64,000 bases of DNA from an uncultured Clostridia bacterium (GCA_934233745.1 CAKQGN010000001.1:496001-560000), one strand, 5' to 3'; counted from the stretch's first letter, positions 39,293 to 48,185 are shown. The notes: generated by a model not told the origin, from the letters alone. Program-made: numbers and translations.

Positions 39293-41011
39293 TTATTTGC
39301 GCGTTTCGAGATTTTTGTGAGGGTTTGGCTCGGATATCATGGTCTTGTAGTTGGCATATATCACTTGACCGGGGTGTCCGTCGGGTTTGCGTTTGACGTT
39401 GCGCCGCTCGGTGTAGTCAACCTCACAAGGCGCTTGTGTGGTGCTGGCGGTTATTTCGCCTGCGATTTTAAGCACGTTATCGGGCACTTGTCGCCCTTCG
39501 GTTACTATAATCGTGTGCGAGCCGTGTTCGTTTTTGAGGTGAAGCCATATATCGTTGGAAGATGCGACTTTGAATGTGAGTTCATCGTTCTGTATATTGT
39601 TTTTCCCGCGATACACATAAAATCCGTCCACAAAATAGATATAGGGCGGTTCGGCTTTTTCTTTGCGCACTTTGCTTTTGGATGACTTTTTCTTGCCGCC
39701 TCCGAGTGCTTCGAGTTCCTGTTCGATAGAAGATGTGTCGCTTTCGTATGGCAGATTTGCGATTTCGTCCTCGATTGACTTGACGTATTCGAGCAAATCC
39801 CTGTCTTTTTCCAGTTTTTTGCTCACAAACTCTTTGGTGCGTTTGAGCTTGTTGTATTTTGCATAGTACGCCGTCGAGTTTTTTGAGGGTGTAAGGCGCA
39901 AATCGAGGGGAATTTCCACTTGAGAATTGTCATAATAGTTGGTGCAAACAAGTTTTTCATCGCCTTTTTTTATCAAATAGATATAACTGACAATGAGTTC
40001 GCCCCACAATTTGTACTTGTCCATATCATCGCATTCGGCGAGTTTTTGCAGGTCGATTGCAATGTTCTTCTCAACTTTTTGATGTAGATGTTTTGCGATT
40101 GTCGCAAGAGATTTGAGCCTTGCTTTGTTGCGTATATCCTTGTCGCAATCGGTGATGAGCGCATCGTAGGCATCGCTCATACTGTCAAACGCTTTGACGT
40201 TGGATTCATCGCAGTTTGCAAGCGAGCGATAAAGAATGGGGTAGACGTCCTTTCCGTCGATTATGCAGGGGTAAGGCCGAATAGTCGCAGAGTCGGTTGA
40301 CAGACTTGCAAAATCGCGTATAACCCTGAAAAGCCTTTCGCGCTCGTTTGCGCCGAGGCGTTCGACATTGGATTTAAGGTTGGCGCGAAGAAGCAATTCC
40401 TCAATCGTTGCGCCCGAAAAACCGGATATATTGTCTTGTATAAACTTGTGCAAATCTCCGCCGTTGAAATTGTCGAAAACAGAAAAGCAATCGGTTAGAT
40501 AGCTTGTTTTCTTTTGGGAAACAGGGGAGTACGGAACGCCGCGGAGTACGACGTGATTGCGCTCTATATCCAGAGGAAGATGTTTTACGGCATCCAGAAT
40601 CACAAGATTTTCGTCTGTGAAAACGATGTTTGAATACCTGTTCATAATCTCGACAAAAAGATAAAAAACAGCCTCGTCGCGCATTTCGGTTTTTGCGTCG
40701 AACCTGATGCGAACGATTCTGTCGAAGTTGTAGATCGAAATGTCGCTTATCGTTGCCGAAAGCAAGTATTTGCGAAGAAGCATGCAAAGATTCGGAGCAA
40801 CTTGCGGACTGACTTTTTTGCTCGTCGTGAGGTGGATTCTCGGCGCGCCTGCGTTGCAAGACACCACAAGGCATTGATTTTTGCCTTTTGAACGAACAAA
40901 AAAGCGCAACTCGTCGATTTCGGGTTGTTGAATTTTGTCTATTCTCGCACCGTTGAGATTTTCGTTAAGTTCTCGTGCAAGTGCGCTCAATGCAAACAGG
41001 TCGCTTCCCAT
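39293..41011 (-). CDS. rqcH: Ribosome quality control protein RqcH (NFACT family)
   Basis: Binds stalled 50S-peptidyl-tRNA complexes and adds alanine tails to the nascent chain. The 572-residue protein has the NFACT-N domain (LSALARELNENLNGARIDKIQQPEIDELRFFVR), the helix-hairpin and coiled-coil middle (LKRTKEFVSKKLEKDRDLLEYVKSIEDEIANL), and the NFACT-R/RNA-binding C-terminal domain (IYFVDGFYVYRGKNNIQNDELTFKVASSNDIWLHLKNEHGSHTII...QVIYANYKT). I place the start at 41011 (MGSDLFALS), the usual family N-terminus; a longer frame starts at 41047 but a TATAAT box sits only a few bases upstream of it. Divergent from trigger factor, so chaperone and quality-control genes share this intergenic region. 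Confidence 0.93.
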   Translation of the reverse strand: MGSDLFALSALARELNENLNGARIDKIQQPEIDELRFFVRSKGKNQCLVVSCNAGAPRIHLTTSKKVSPQVAPNLCMLLRKYLLSATISDISIYNFDRIVRIRFDAKTEMRDEAVFYLFVEIMNRYSNIVFTDENLVILDAVKHLPLDIERNHVVLRGVPYSPVSQKKTSYLTDCFSVFDNFNGGDLHKFIQDNISGFSGATIEELLLRANLKSNVERLGANERERLFRVIRDFASLSTDSATIRPYPCIIDGKDVYPILYRSLANCDESNVKAFDSMSDAYDALITDCDKDIRNKARLKSLATIAKHLHQKVEKNIAIDLQKLAECDDMDKYKLWGELIVSYIYLIKKGDEKLVCTNYYDNSQVEIPLDLRLTPSKNSTAYYAKYNKLKRTKEFVSKKLEKDRDLLEYVKSIEDEIANLPYESDTSSIEQELEALGGGKKKSSKSKVRKEKAEPPYIYFVDGFYVYRGKNNIQNDELTFKVASSNDIWLHLKNEHGSHTIIVTEGRQVPDNVLKIAGEITASTTQAPCEVDYTERRNVKRKPDGHPGQVIYANYKTMISEPNPHKNLETRK

Positions 41012-41084
41012 ATGTGTCAGTATAGCTTTTTTTGTTCGTAAATGCAATTATTATAGAAATTTTTATCTTCACGACATAATTTCA

Positions 41085-41113
41085 TTGATTTTTAATAATT
41101 CGCGTGTTATAAT
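41085..41113 (+). promoter_or_regulatory. Promoter of the tig-clpP-clpX group
   Basis: TTGATT (41085-41090), 17 nt, TATAAT (41108-41113). Confidence 0.78.
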
Positions 41114-41174
41114 CTCTATCACTTGTTAAGAAAATATATATCCGCACGATTCATCGCACGGACATGGAGGACAA

Positions 41175-42590
41175 ATGAACTACACAGCAGAAAAGTTGGA
41201 AAAGAGCCAAGTTAAGTTCAACTACGTGGTTGACAAGGACGCTTTCAACGCAGCAATCAAGCAAGCCTATGAAAAAACCAAGCATAAATATGCGGTTCCC
41301 GGTTTCAGAAAAGGTCATGCGCCCCAAAAGGTTATCGAGGGCATGTACGGACAAGGCGTGTTTTTCAGCGACGCAGTCAACGAGCTTATCGATTCTTCTT
41401 TGGAAGAACTTGAAAAGAGCGCGGATTACGATTTCGTGGCTGTAGACAGTGTTTGCGACGTTGATATGACGGACGACGGCGGCGTGAAATACGCAATCGT
41501 CATGGTTGTCAAACCCGAAGTTACGCTTGGTCAATATAAAGGACTCGCAGTGGCAAAGAAAGCGGTGAAGGTCACCGCAAAGCAAGTTGACGACAAGATT
41601 TTGCAAGAGCAGGAAAAACAGGCTCGCCTCATCGACGTTGACACCGCGGCGGCAAACGGCAATACGGTTACGATTGACTTTGTCGGCAGCGTAAACGGCG
41701 AAAAATTCGAAGGCGGCAGCGCAGAGAATTATGACCTCGAACTTGGCAGCAACACGTTTATTCCCGGTTTCGAAGAGCAACTTGTCGGCGTCAAGGTCGG
41801 CGATGTGAGAAACGTCACCGTCACTTTCCCCGAAAACTATCAGGCAGAACAACTCGCAGGCAAAGAGGCAGTGTTCGAATGCACCGTCAAAGCGGTCAAA
41901 GTGAAAGAACTTCCCGCAATCGATGACGAATTTGTCAAAGACGTTTCCGAATTCAACACTCTTGAAGAATACAAAGCGGACGTAAAGGCAAACCTCACAA
42001 AAGAAGCCGAGGAGAAAGCCGAACACGATCTCGAAGACGAAATCGTGGAAAAGGTCGTGGACGCATCGACAGTCGAAATTCCTCAGGCAATGATCGATCG
42101 CGAAGCGGAAGATATGGTGCATGAGTTTGAATATCGTCTTATGTATCAAGGTTTGAAACTCGACGATTATCTCAAATATCTCAACATGACAAGAGAACAA
42201 CTTGAAGATCAATACAAGGATCAAGCCGCAAAGACAGTCAAGGTGCGCCTCGTCATGGAAGCACTCATAAAAGCCGAAGATCTCAAGATCGAAGATAAAG
42301 AAATCGACGAAAAGATAGAGAAGTTTGCAAGCGACGCATCTCAAACGGTCGAAGAATTCAAGAAGTCTTTGCACAAAGAGCAAATCGACTATATCGTCAA
42401 CTCTATCATGAACGAAAAACTGCTCGCTTTCCTCGTCAAAGAAAACGTTGCGGCAAAGAAAACGACAAAAAAAGCGGCAAGCGACGAAACGGTTGAAGGC
42501 GGCGCAGAAGATAAAAAAGCGGAAGAAAAGAAACCTGCTGCCAAAAAAACAACCAAAAAGACAGCAAAACCTGCAACCGACGCAGAATAA
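41175..42590 (+). CDS. tig: Trigger factor
   Basis: Ribosome-bound chaperone for nascent chains. The 471-residue protein has the ribosome-binding domain with the signature VPGFRKGHAPQKVIEGMYG, the FKBP-like prolyl isomerase domain (NGNTVTIDFVGSVNGEKFEGGSAENYDLELGSNTFIPGFEEQLVGVKVG) and the C-terminal helical arms. The last 45 residues form a lysine/alanine/glutamate tail with repeated AKKTTKK motifs, reminiscent of histone H1-like tails, which ordinary trigger factors of about 430 residues lack. GGAGG lies 7 nt before the ATG. It is followed by clpP and clpX, the usual order. Confidence 0.97.
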   Translation: MNYTAEKLEKSQVKFNYVVDKDAFNAAIKQAYEKTKHKYAVPGFRKGHAPQKVIEGMYGQGVFFSDAVNELIDSSLEELEKSADYDFVAVDSVCDVDMTDDGGVKYAIVMVVKPEVTLGQYKGLAVAKKAVKVTAKQVDDKILQEQEKQARLIDVDTAAANGNTVTIDFVGSVNGEKFEGGSAENYDLELGSNTFIPGFEEQLVGVKVGDVRNVTVTFPENYQAEQLAGKEAVFECTVKAVKVKELPAIDDEFVKDVSEFNTLEEYKADVKANLTKEAEEKAEHDLEDEIVEKVVDASTVEIPQAMIDREAEDMVHEFEYRLMYQGLKLDDYLKYLNMTREQLEDQYKDQAAKTVKVRLVMEALIKAEDLKIEDKEIDEKIEKFASDASQTVEEFKKSLHKEQIDYIVNSIMNEKLLAFLVKENVAAKKTTKKAASDETVEGGAEDKKAEEKKPAAKKTTKKTAKPATDAE

Positions 42591-42640
42591 TCGAAGGATA
42601 TTTTGTGTAGAATAAGAGTGCTACTCAAACGATAAATTCA

Positions 42641-42670
42641 GCTTTCCGCTTGCCGTCGCAGGCGGAAAGC
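42641..42670 (+). promoter_or_regulatory. Hairpin between tig and clpP
   Basis: GCTTTCCGC (42641-42649) pairs with GCGGAAAGC (42662-42670) around a 12-nt loop; no T-tract follows, so it is more likely an mRNA processing or stability element than a terminator. Confidence 0.55.
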
Positions 42671-42773
42671 GCATAAAATCGGCATTTGTACGATTTGAAA
42701 GGAAAAAACGTGCGAAAATATGCCGTATTTGCCGCAAAATCACAGAAGATTTTTGCGGTGCTTGGAGGAAAAA

Positions 42774-43370
42774 ATGAACATCAAAAATCAACTTATACCT
42801 ATGGTTGTCGAGCAAACAGGCAGAGGCGAGCGTTCTTACGATATTTACTCTCGCTTGCTTGAAGACAGAATCATCTTCCTCACGGGTGAAATCGACGATA
42901 ACGTTGCCGACCTCGTTGTCGCGCAACTCATATATCTCGAAGGCAAGGATTCGACAAAAGATATCAGCCTTTATATCAACAGTCCCGGCGGCTCGGTTTC
43001 GGCAGGTTTTGCAATCTATGACACCATGAACTACATCAAGTGCGACGTGTCCACGATTTGCATCGGCATGGCGGCGTCTATGGGTGCGTTTTTGCTCTCG
43101 TCAGGCGCAAAAGGAAAAAGATTTTCTTTGCCTAACGCAAAAATCATGATTCATCAACCCCTCGGCGGTGCGCAAGGTCAGGCAAGCGACATTGCGATAC
43201 AAGCCAACGAGATACTCAAAACCAAAAAGCGTATCAACGATATTCTTGCACAAAATACGTCCCAACCTCTTTCCAAAATCGAGGTTGACACCGACCGCGA
43301 CTTCTATATGAACGCCGAAGAAGCGGAAAAATACGGACTTGTGGACAAGATTTTCTATTCCAGAAAGTAA
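42774..43370 (+). CDS. clpP: ATP-dependent Clp protease proteolytic subunit
   Basis: Forms the tetradecameric protease chamber that works with ClpX. The 198-residue protein carries the full catalytic triad: Ser about 102 in GMAASMGAF, His about 127 in MIHQPLGG and Asp about 176 in TDRDFYM. It includes the IGF-loop region and YINSPGGSVSAGFAIYDTM. GCTTGGAGG before the ATG at 42774 sets the start; a longer frame from 42720 is unsupported. It lies 86 nt before clpX. Confidence 0.97.
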   Translation: MNIKNQLIPMVVEQTGRGERSYDIYSRLLEDRIIFLTGEIDDNVADLVVAQLIYLEGKDSTKDISLYINSPGGSVSAGFAIYDTMNYIKCDVSTICIGMAASMGAFLLSSGAKGKRFSLPNAKIMIHQPLGGAQGQASDIAIQANEILKTKKRINDILAQNTSQPLSKIEVDTDRDFYMNAEEAEKYGLVDKIFYSRK

Positions 43371-43456
43371 TTGCAAGACAACGAGAATACGCCTCGTTTG
43401 CTCGGCTTTTTGCGGGCAAGCGGGCAGTTGCTGCCAAACAAGGAGTATAATCAAGT

Positions 43457-44713
43457 ATGGAAAATTATCATAAAGAACAACATTGCAGTTTTTGCGGTAG
43501 AGGCGAAAGCGAGGTTGAAAAAATCATAAGCGGCCCCAACGGCATAAATATCTGCAACGAATGTATCGATGAGTGCGTCTATCTTCTCGGCAAAGACGAA
43601 AAAACCTCAAACGACGGTCTTAGTCTTTACACGCCAAAGGAAATAAAAGCAAAGCTCGACGAATACATCATCGGTCAGGACAGCGCAAAACGCGTGCTGT
43701 CCGTTGCCGTGTACAACCATTATAAGCGCATCAACCAAATCCGCTCCAAAGCAAGCGACGACGTTGTCATCGAAAAGAGCAACGTGCTTTTGCTCGGCCC
43801 CACCGGTTCGGGTAAAACTTTGCTTGCAAAGACGCTTGCGCAAATTCTCAACGTGCCTTTTGCAGTTGCGGACGCAACCACACTCACCGAAGCAGGCTAT
43901 GTCGGTGAAGACGTCGAAAATATCCTTTTGAAGCTCATTCAGTCTGCAAACGGAGATTTGAAAAGGGCGGAAATCGGAATCGTATACATCGATGAAATCG
44001 ACAAAATCGCAAAGAAGGGCGAAAATGTGTCCATAACGCGCGACGTTAGCGGCGAGGGTGTGCAACAGGCTTTGCTCAAAATCATCGAGGGGACGGTTGC
44101 AAACGTTCCTCCGCAAGGCGGAAGAAAACATCCGAATCAGGAATGCTACCAACTTGACACAACCAACATTTTGTTCCTGTGCGGCGGCGCATTTGTCGAT
44201 TTGGACAAAATCATCGACCAAAGGAAAGACAATTCCAAACTCGGATTCGGTTCTGCGGTTAAGGGGACTGTCGATTACCGCTATGACGAACTTATCAAGG
44301 CTCTTCAACCTGCCGACCTCATCAAATACGGTCTGATTCCCGAATTCGTCGGACGTGTGCCGATTGTTGTGGGACTCAACGCACTCGATGAAAACGCACT
44401 CGTCAAAATTCTTTCAGAACCGAAGAATGCGCTTGTAAAACAATACAAATATCAATTTGCAATCGATGGCGTCGATCTTGAATTCGAGGACGACGCTCTA
44501 AGAGCGGTGGCTGCAAAAGCAATCCAGCTCAATACGGGCGCAAGAGGTTTGAGAGCAATTCTCGAAGACGTGTTGCTCGAACTTATGTTTGAGATTCCGT
44601 CGGAGAAAGATATCGAAAAAGTTATCGTTACAAAAGCGGCGATTGAAAAGAAAGAAAAGCCTGTCGTCGTGAGAAAACAGGTCGAGCAAAAATCAACCGA
44701 TTGCATTGCATAA
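43457..44713 (+). CDS. clpX: ATP-dependent Clp protease ATP-binding subunit ClpX
   Basis: Hexameric AAA+ unfoldase that feeds tagged proteins to ClpP. The 418-residue protein has the N-terminal zinc-binding domain (CSFCGRGE...CNECIDEC), Walker A LLGPTGSGKT, Walker B IVYIDEIDKIA, the pore loop region, sensor and the IGF-like loop that docks on ClpP (LGFGSAVKG). AAGGAG lies upstream of the ATG with a rather long 12-nt spacing. A terminator hairpin follows, so the tig-clpP-clpX transcript probably ends here, with partial read-through to engB. Confidence 0.97.
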   Translation: MENYHKEQHCSFCGRGESEVEKIISGPNGINICNECIDECVYLLGKDEKTSNDGLSLYTPKEIKAKLDEYIIGQDSAKRVLSVAVYNHYKRINQIRSKASDDVVIEKSNVLLLGPTGSGKTLLAKTLAQILNVPFAVADATTLTEAGYVGEDVENILLKLIQSANGDLKRAEIGIVYIDEIDKIAKKGENVSITRDVSGEGVQQALLKIIEGTVANVPPQGGRKHPNQECYQLDTTNILFLCGGAFVDLDKIIDQRKDNSKLGFGSAVKGTVDYRYDELIKALQPADLIKYGLIPEFVGRVPIVVGLNALDENALVKILSEPKNALVKQYKYQFAIDGVDLEFEDDALRAVAAKAIQLNTGARGLRAILEDVLLELMFEIPSEKDIEKVIVTKAAIEKKEKPVVVRKQVEQKSTDCIA

Positions 44714-44722
44714 CATAAAAAT

Positions 44723-44745
44723 AGCGCATCTAATGCGCTGTTTTT
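44723..44745 (+). terminator. Terminator after clpX
   Basis: AGCGCAT (44723-44729), loop CTA, ATGCGCT (44733-44739), then GTTTTT. Confidence 0.8.
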
Positions 44746-44809
44746 ATAGTTGTGAGCAAAAGACAAACAGCAAACCGACACAACAACCAAAAAATTATAG
44801 GTGCGGAAG

Positions 44810-45406
44810 ATGATAAAACAAGCAAGATTCGTCACATCGGTAGCCGATGCGAGCAAAACCCCCGATTACGGCGTTCCCGAAATTGCCATAGCAGGCAAAT
44901 CGAATGTCGGCAAATCCTCTTTTATAAATTTTATGGTCAATCAAAATAAGCTCGCAAAGACCTCGCAGGAGCCGGGGCGCACTCGTTTGCTCAATTATTT
45001 CGAGATAAACAACGGCGAATACTATTTTGTTGACTTGCCCGGGTACGGTTACGCAAAAGTCAACAAGCAAGAAAAACAAAAATGGGGCGGTCTTATAGAA
45101 AATTATCTGCGCACGAGCGAGCGACTTATAAACGTTTTTGTGCTTGTCGATATTCGACATGAGCCGACGGACGACGATAAGATGCTCATCAACTATCTTT
45201 ACACCTACAATATCCCGTTTACTATTATAGCGACAAAAGCCGACAAACTCTCTCGCTCTCAACAACAAAAATGTCTTGCAGTGATTGCAACATCGCTTTG
45301 CGTCGGTATAAAAGATATACTCGTTACGTCGGCGAGCGCAAAAACGGGGAAGGACGCCGTGCTTGCGAGAATCGATATGCTCATTGTAAACGCAAAATCA
45401 AATTGA
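44810..45406 (+). CDS. engB: Ribosome biogenesis GTPase EngB (YsxC)
   Basis: GTPase needed for assembly of the 50S subunit. The 198-residue protein has G1 AGKSNVGKSSFINF, G2 region PGRTRLLNYF, G3 VDLPGYGYAKV, G4 TKADKLSR and G5 SASAKTG. I chose the ATG at 44810 (MIKQARFVTSVAD), which gives the family-typical N-terminus and has GGTG upstream; a GTG at 44801 has no ribosome site. It follows clpX as in Bacillus, where lon usually lies between; lon is absent here. Confidence 0.95.
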   Translation: MIKQARFVTSVADASKTPDYGVPEIAIAGKSNVGKSSFINFMVNQNKLAKTSQEPGRTRLLNYFEINNGEYYFVDLPGYGYAKVNKQEKQKWGGLIENYLRTSERLINVFVLVDIRHEPTDDDKMLINYLYTYNIPFTIIATKADKLSRSQQQKCLAVIATSLCVGIKDILVTSASAKTGKDAVLARIDMLIVNAKSN

Positions 45407-45504
45407 TTTGCTGTTTTTGACTGCTTTGTCGATAATAATCTTTGCTTTACAATCGGTAGCCTTGAAATATAATTTCCGATTTATCGAAAAATATATAGAA
45501 CAAA

Positions 45505-45540
45505 AAAATAACGCCGAATTGAGAAAATCGGCGTTATTTT
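45505..45540. terminator. Bidirectional terminator
   Basis: A 13-bp perfect stem AAAATAACGCCGA (45505-45517)/TCGGCGTTATTTT (45528-45540) serves engB and the converging phosphoesterase gene. Confidence 0.9.
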
Positions 45541-45603
45541 TATATTTTTATTCTTAAAATTTATAAAAATTAGAATACTTTTAATGAAAAGTGCGACAAG
45601 ATG

Positions 45604-46320
45604 TCAGATTTCGCACACATTTATAAGTTGATTGTCAACAAGGTCGCATGAGGTCAGAATATAAGTTAAGCCGTGTTTTTGAAGAGTCGGAGTTACTCTT
45701 GCGCCTTTGCCGTGCAAGTGCCCGTAAAGGACAAAATCGACGTTGAATTTTTCAAGCAACGAAGTGACGTCGGTATCCTGATATGTTGCCTCAAACGGCG
45801 GATAGTGAAGCATTGCGATGAGGGTGTCACCCTCTTTTTGCAATGATTTGGCATAAGAAAGCGACAGCTCGAGGCGTATGAGTTCTCTTTTGAAGATTTT
45901 TATATCTTCTTCAGATGTGTCTTTTGTGGGGATATTCCAACCGCGTGAACCTGCAATCACAACGGCTTTATCGGGATTTTCGGCAGATTCCACTCTGTAC
46001 GCATTGTTTTGGATAAAATTGAATTGAGGAAAATATGTCCTCATTTTCCCCAAAGAACCCCAATAGTAGTCGTGATTGCCTTTTACCACGTATTTTTGAC
46101 CTTTTAGTTTTGCGATTTCCTCATAATCGGGTTTTGCTTCGTCGATTGTCAATCCCCACGAAATATCTCCGCCAAGCAAAACGAGGTCGCCGTCTGCAAC
46201 CTTTTTTTGCCAGTCTTCGCTGATTTTTGCAAAGTGGTTTTGCCAGCCGTCACCGAAAATATCCATGGGTTTTTCAACGGCGTTTGAGAGATGTAAATCG
46301 CTTATCGCAAACACTTTCAT
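45604..46320 (-). CDS. Calcineurin-like metallophosphoesterase
   Basis: A 238-residue cytosolic phosphoesterase with the metal ligands in order: ISDLHLSNAVEKPMDIFG, LLGGDISWG, VKGNHDYYWG, AMLHYPP and LYGHLHGKG. It belongs to the family of small predicted phosphohydrolases often annotated in clostridia (YkuE/YmdB-like layout but with an own pattern). The substrate is unknown. The start codon is preceded by a poor ribosome site. It is single and minus-strand, sharing a terminator with engB. Confidence 0.9.
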   Translation of the reverse strand: MKVFAISDLHLSNAVEKPMDIFGDGWQNHFAKISEDWQKKVADGDLVLLGGDISWGLTIDEAKPDYEEIAKLKGQKYVVKGNHDYYWGSLGKMRTYFPQFNFIQNNAYRVESAENPDKAVVIAGSRGWNIPTKDTSEEDIKIFKRELIRLELSLSYAKSLQKEGDTLIAMLHYPPFEATYQDTDVTSLLEKFNVDFVLYGHLHGKGARVTPTLQKHGLTYILTSCDLVDNQLINVCEI

Positions 46321-46381
46321 ATTGATAATATAACATATAAATTATTATTTATCAATTGTTGTCATAAAATCCGAAAAAATA

Positions 46382-46402
46382 TAGACGGCAAATTGCCGTC
46401 TA
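46382..46402 (-). terminator. Terminator of the zinc-ribbon gene
   Basis: TAGACGGCAA/TTGCCGTCTA palindrome; on the minus strand it runs into TATATTTTTT. Confidence 0.8.
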
Positions 46403-46424
46403 CATTGTAAGGATTTGCATGCGA

Positions 46425-46802
46425 TTATTTGAAATAATCACGCAGTTTTTCGTCTAAGTCGAATACTTTAACGTTGCTGCCGAATACGCCTTCGGTTCTT
46501 TCTCCCGATTTGAATTTTACGGTGAATTCTTTGATTTTTCCGCACTTAGGACATTTGCACCATACATGAACGTCGGTTGTTGCGAGTCCTATTCCGCCCA
46601 TTACGGACGTGCTGCCTTCTTCGGCCTTTACTATGTCTTTGTAAGACAATTTTGTTTTGCATTCGCTACATTTTAATCGGGATTTTTTGCGTACGATTAA
46701 AAATGTGGGGATAAAGATTGCGAGAAGGACAACGACAACAATAGAAATTATTTCAACGGTTTCGGTTGATGCTTGCGCGCTAATTAGTGTTTGAACGTTC
46801 AT
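46425..46802 (-). CDS. Small membrane protein with a zinc-ribbon domain
   Basis: A 125-residue protein I do not recognise. It has a single transmembrane helix (IISIVVVVLLAIFIPTFLIV, about residues 18-38), then a soluble zinc-ribbon-like part with CSECK (about residue 46) and CKCPKCGK (about residue 83), giving the four cysteines for a zinc site. A glycine-rich link (SVMGGIGLATTDV) joins the two halves. AAAGGAG precedes the start. It is divergent from an HTH gene across a spacer with two CTTAC-N4-GTRAG dyads, so its expression may be controlled by that HTH protein. Function is unknown. Confidence 0.75.
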   Translation of the reverse strand: MNVQTLISAQASTETVEIISIVVVVLLAIFIPTFLIVRKKSRLKCSECKTKLSYKDIVKAEEGSTSVMGGIGLATTDVHVWCKCPKCGKIKEFTVKFKSGERTEGVFGSNVKVFDLDEKLRDYFK

Positions 46803-46857
46803 AATTTTCTCCTTTGTTTTTTGTTTTAGGAATTATCTCCCTTTGAAATATTATATT

Positions 46858-46900
46858 CTTACAATAGTAAGATGTCAATACATTTTCTTACTTTTGTGAG
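46858..46900. promoter_or_regulatory. Two candidate HTH operators in a divergent promoter region
   Basis: CTTAC-AATA-GTAAG (46858-46871) and CTTAC-TTTT-GTGAG (46887-46900), 29 nt centre to centre (about three helical turns), lie between the zinc-ribbon gene and the HTH gene. Confidence 0.65.
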
Positions 46901-46911
46901 AAAATATTTTT

Positions 46912-47133
46912 ATGGATAATAAGACTGCATTTGCACAAAATCTTAAAGAATTGCGTGAATCCGCCGGAATAGGGCAGGTTAAACTTGCCAACGATATCGG
47001 AGTCAGTAAGGGGATAATAAGTTTGTGGGAAAATGGAAAACGTGAGCCCACCTTGTCTTATTTGGTTGTAATTTGCAAGTATTTTAACGTATCGCTTGAC
47101 TTTCTTGTCGGATTTGATGAAACATATAAATGA
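46912..47133 (+). CDS. XRE-family helix-turn-helix regulator
   Basis: A 73-residue DNA-binding protein consisting of one Cro/C1-type HTH domain: FAQNLKELRESAGIGQVKLANDIGVSKGIISLWENGKREPTLSYLVVICKYFNVSLDFLVG. There is no separate sensor domain. No clear ribosome site is present; the ATG lies 12 nt after the second dyad, so the message may be leaderless or the dyad may cover its promoter, consistent with autorepression. Divergent partner is the zinc-ribbon membrane protein, its likely target. Confidence 0.85.
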   Translation: MDNKTAFAQNLKELRESAGIGQVKLANDIGVSKGIISLWENGKREPTLSYLVVICKYFNVSLDFLVGFDETYK

Positions 47134-47161
47134 TAATATATGATTTGATAATCTATTATTA

Positions 47162-47200
47162 AATAAATAAACGGCAATGCTTGCCGTTTATTTATTTTCC
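47162..47200 (+). terminator. Terminator of the HTH gene
   Basis: A 16-bp stem AATAAATAAACGGCAA (47162-47177)/TTGCCGTTTATTTATT (47181-47196) with loop TGC; T-rich tail on both strands, so it may also end the converging gene. Confidence 0.85.
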
Positions 47201-47223
47201 CTTTTTGTTACGATTTCTTTTAC

Positions 47224-47856
47224 TCAACTCGGAAACAGCGGCAGATCGAATACGCCTTGGCATGCGTCCTGGCTGAATTCCGTACAGGGCGGAATCTTGC
47301 AGTATCCGTATGATGGCACCAAAAGATTGACGGGTGCTTGTACGCTCAAAATTACGGTTACGCAACACGTGATATTGAACGTGTAGTCGCTTACGTAAGT
47401 ACCTCTCGGCGAAGCCATATTGACGGTTGCCGCAACGACGGGGGAAATAACGCTGCCCGTCGGCACGCACATCACGACGTCCTGGGCGATGTTCACCGTG
47501 CTTGTCCCCGTGCCTGCCGTTCCGTTTGCGTCGGTATAGGCAATCTGAACGGGAATAGAAACGGTTGCCGTGACTCTGGAAAGTCCTGCTCGGTCGGCAA
47601 TCGGGGTGATTGTAAGGGCGGTTATCGTGCCTGTGGAAGAAGTGGACGAGCCGCCGACAAAGGTGAGCGGAAGCGTGGGGGTTGTCGGCGAAATATTTGT
47701 GAGCGTAACCGTTTGGTCAATGCTTGTCTGCATCATGCAGGCATCAAATATTTTCGTCGTCTGAATGCACACTTTTTCGCACAAACCGTTCATCGGATTG
47801 CCGTTGATGTTCCCGGGACATCTGTCTATGGTAGAGTTGTTGTTGCAAAAAGACAT
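47224..47856 (-). CDS. Cysteine-rich protein, possibly spore-surface associated
   Basis: A 210-residue protein of unknown function. The N-terminus has closely spaced cysteines (SFCNNNSTIDRC, GLCEKVCIQTTKIFDACMMQ); a VxxTxKxFDxC-like pattern is common in clostridial spore coat or exosporium candidates. The middle is threonine/serine/valine-rich and likely beta-structured, and the C-terminal quarter has more cysteines (FNITCCVTVILS, YGYCKIPPCTEFSQDAC). No signal peptide is visible. AAGGAGGTAAAAAG precedes the ATG at 47856, a very strong site. A CATATACT element about 40 nt upstream of the start resembles a sporulation sigma -10 box, but no convincing -35 was found. Spore role is inference. Confidence 0.7.
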   Translation of the reverse strand: MSFCNNNSTIDRCPGNINGNPMNGLCEKVCIQTTKIFDACMMQTSIDQTVTLTNISPTTPTLPLTFVGGSSTSSTGTITALTITPIADRAGLSRVTATVSIPVQIAYTDANGTAGTGTSTVNIAQDVVMCVPTGSVISPVVAATVNMASPRGTYVSDYTFNITCCVTVILSVQAPVNLLVPSYGYCKIPPCTEFSQDACQGVFDLPLFPS

Positions 47857-48156
47857 CTTTTTACCTCCTTTTATATTTGTCACAGTATATGCGAAACGGT
47901 TTTTTTTGTTGCCAAGACCTGTTTTTTTGGAAGGGAACAAGCGGTTTTGTTATGTTAAAATTTATAAAAAATTTATAAAAAAATCAGGTGTTTTACGGCA
48001 AAAATCCACCTGAAAGATACAGTTTTTATTGCAAGGTATACGCAAATTTTTCGATTTTGTATATAGTTTACTTGTGAACACAAATGCAAATTTACAATCT
48101 AAATAAACGTGACTAAACAGACGAAAAAAATTTGGGTTAAAAATGGAAAATTGTAG

Positions 48157-48185
48157 TTGACAAGACGATTATATTGTTATACAAT
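48157..48185 (+). promoter_or_regulatory. Promoter of the division and cell wall cluster
   Basis: TTGACA (48157-48162), 17 nt, TACAAT (48180-48185). A short dyad GGGT-GTAGT-ACCC (48198-48210) follows in the leader. The rest of the gap from 47857 is AT-rich, with no gene seen. Confidence 0.88.
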
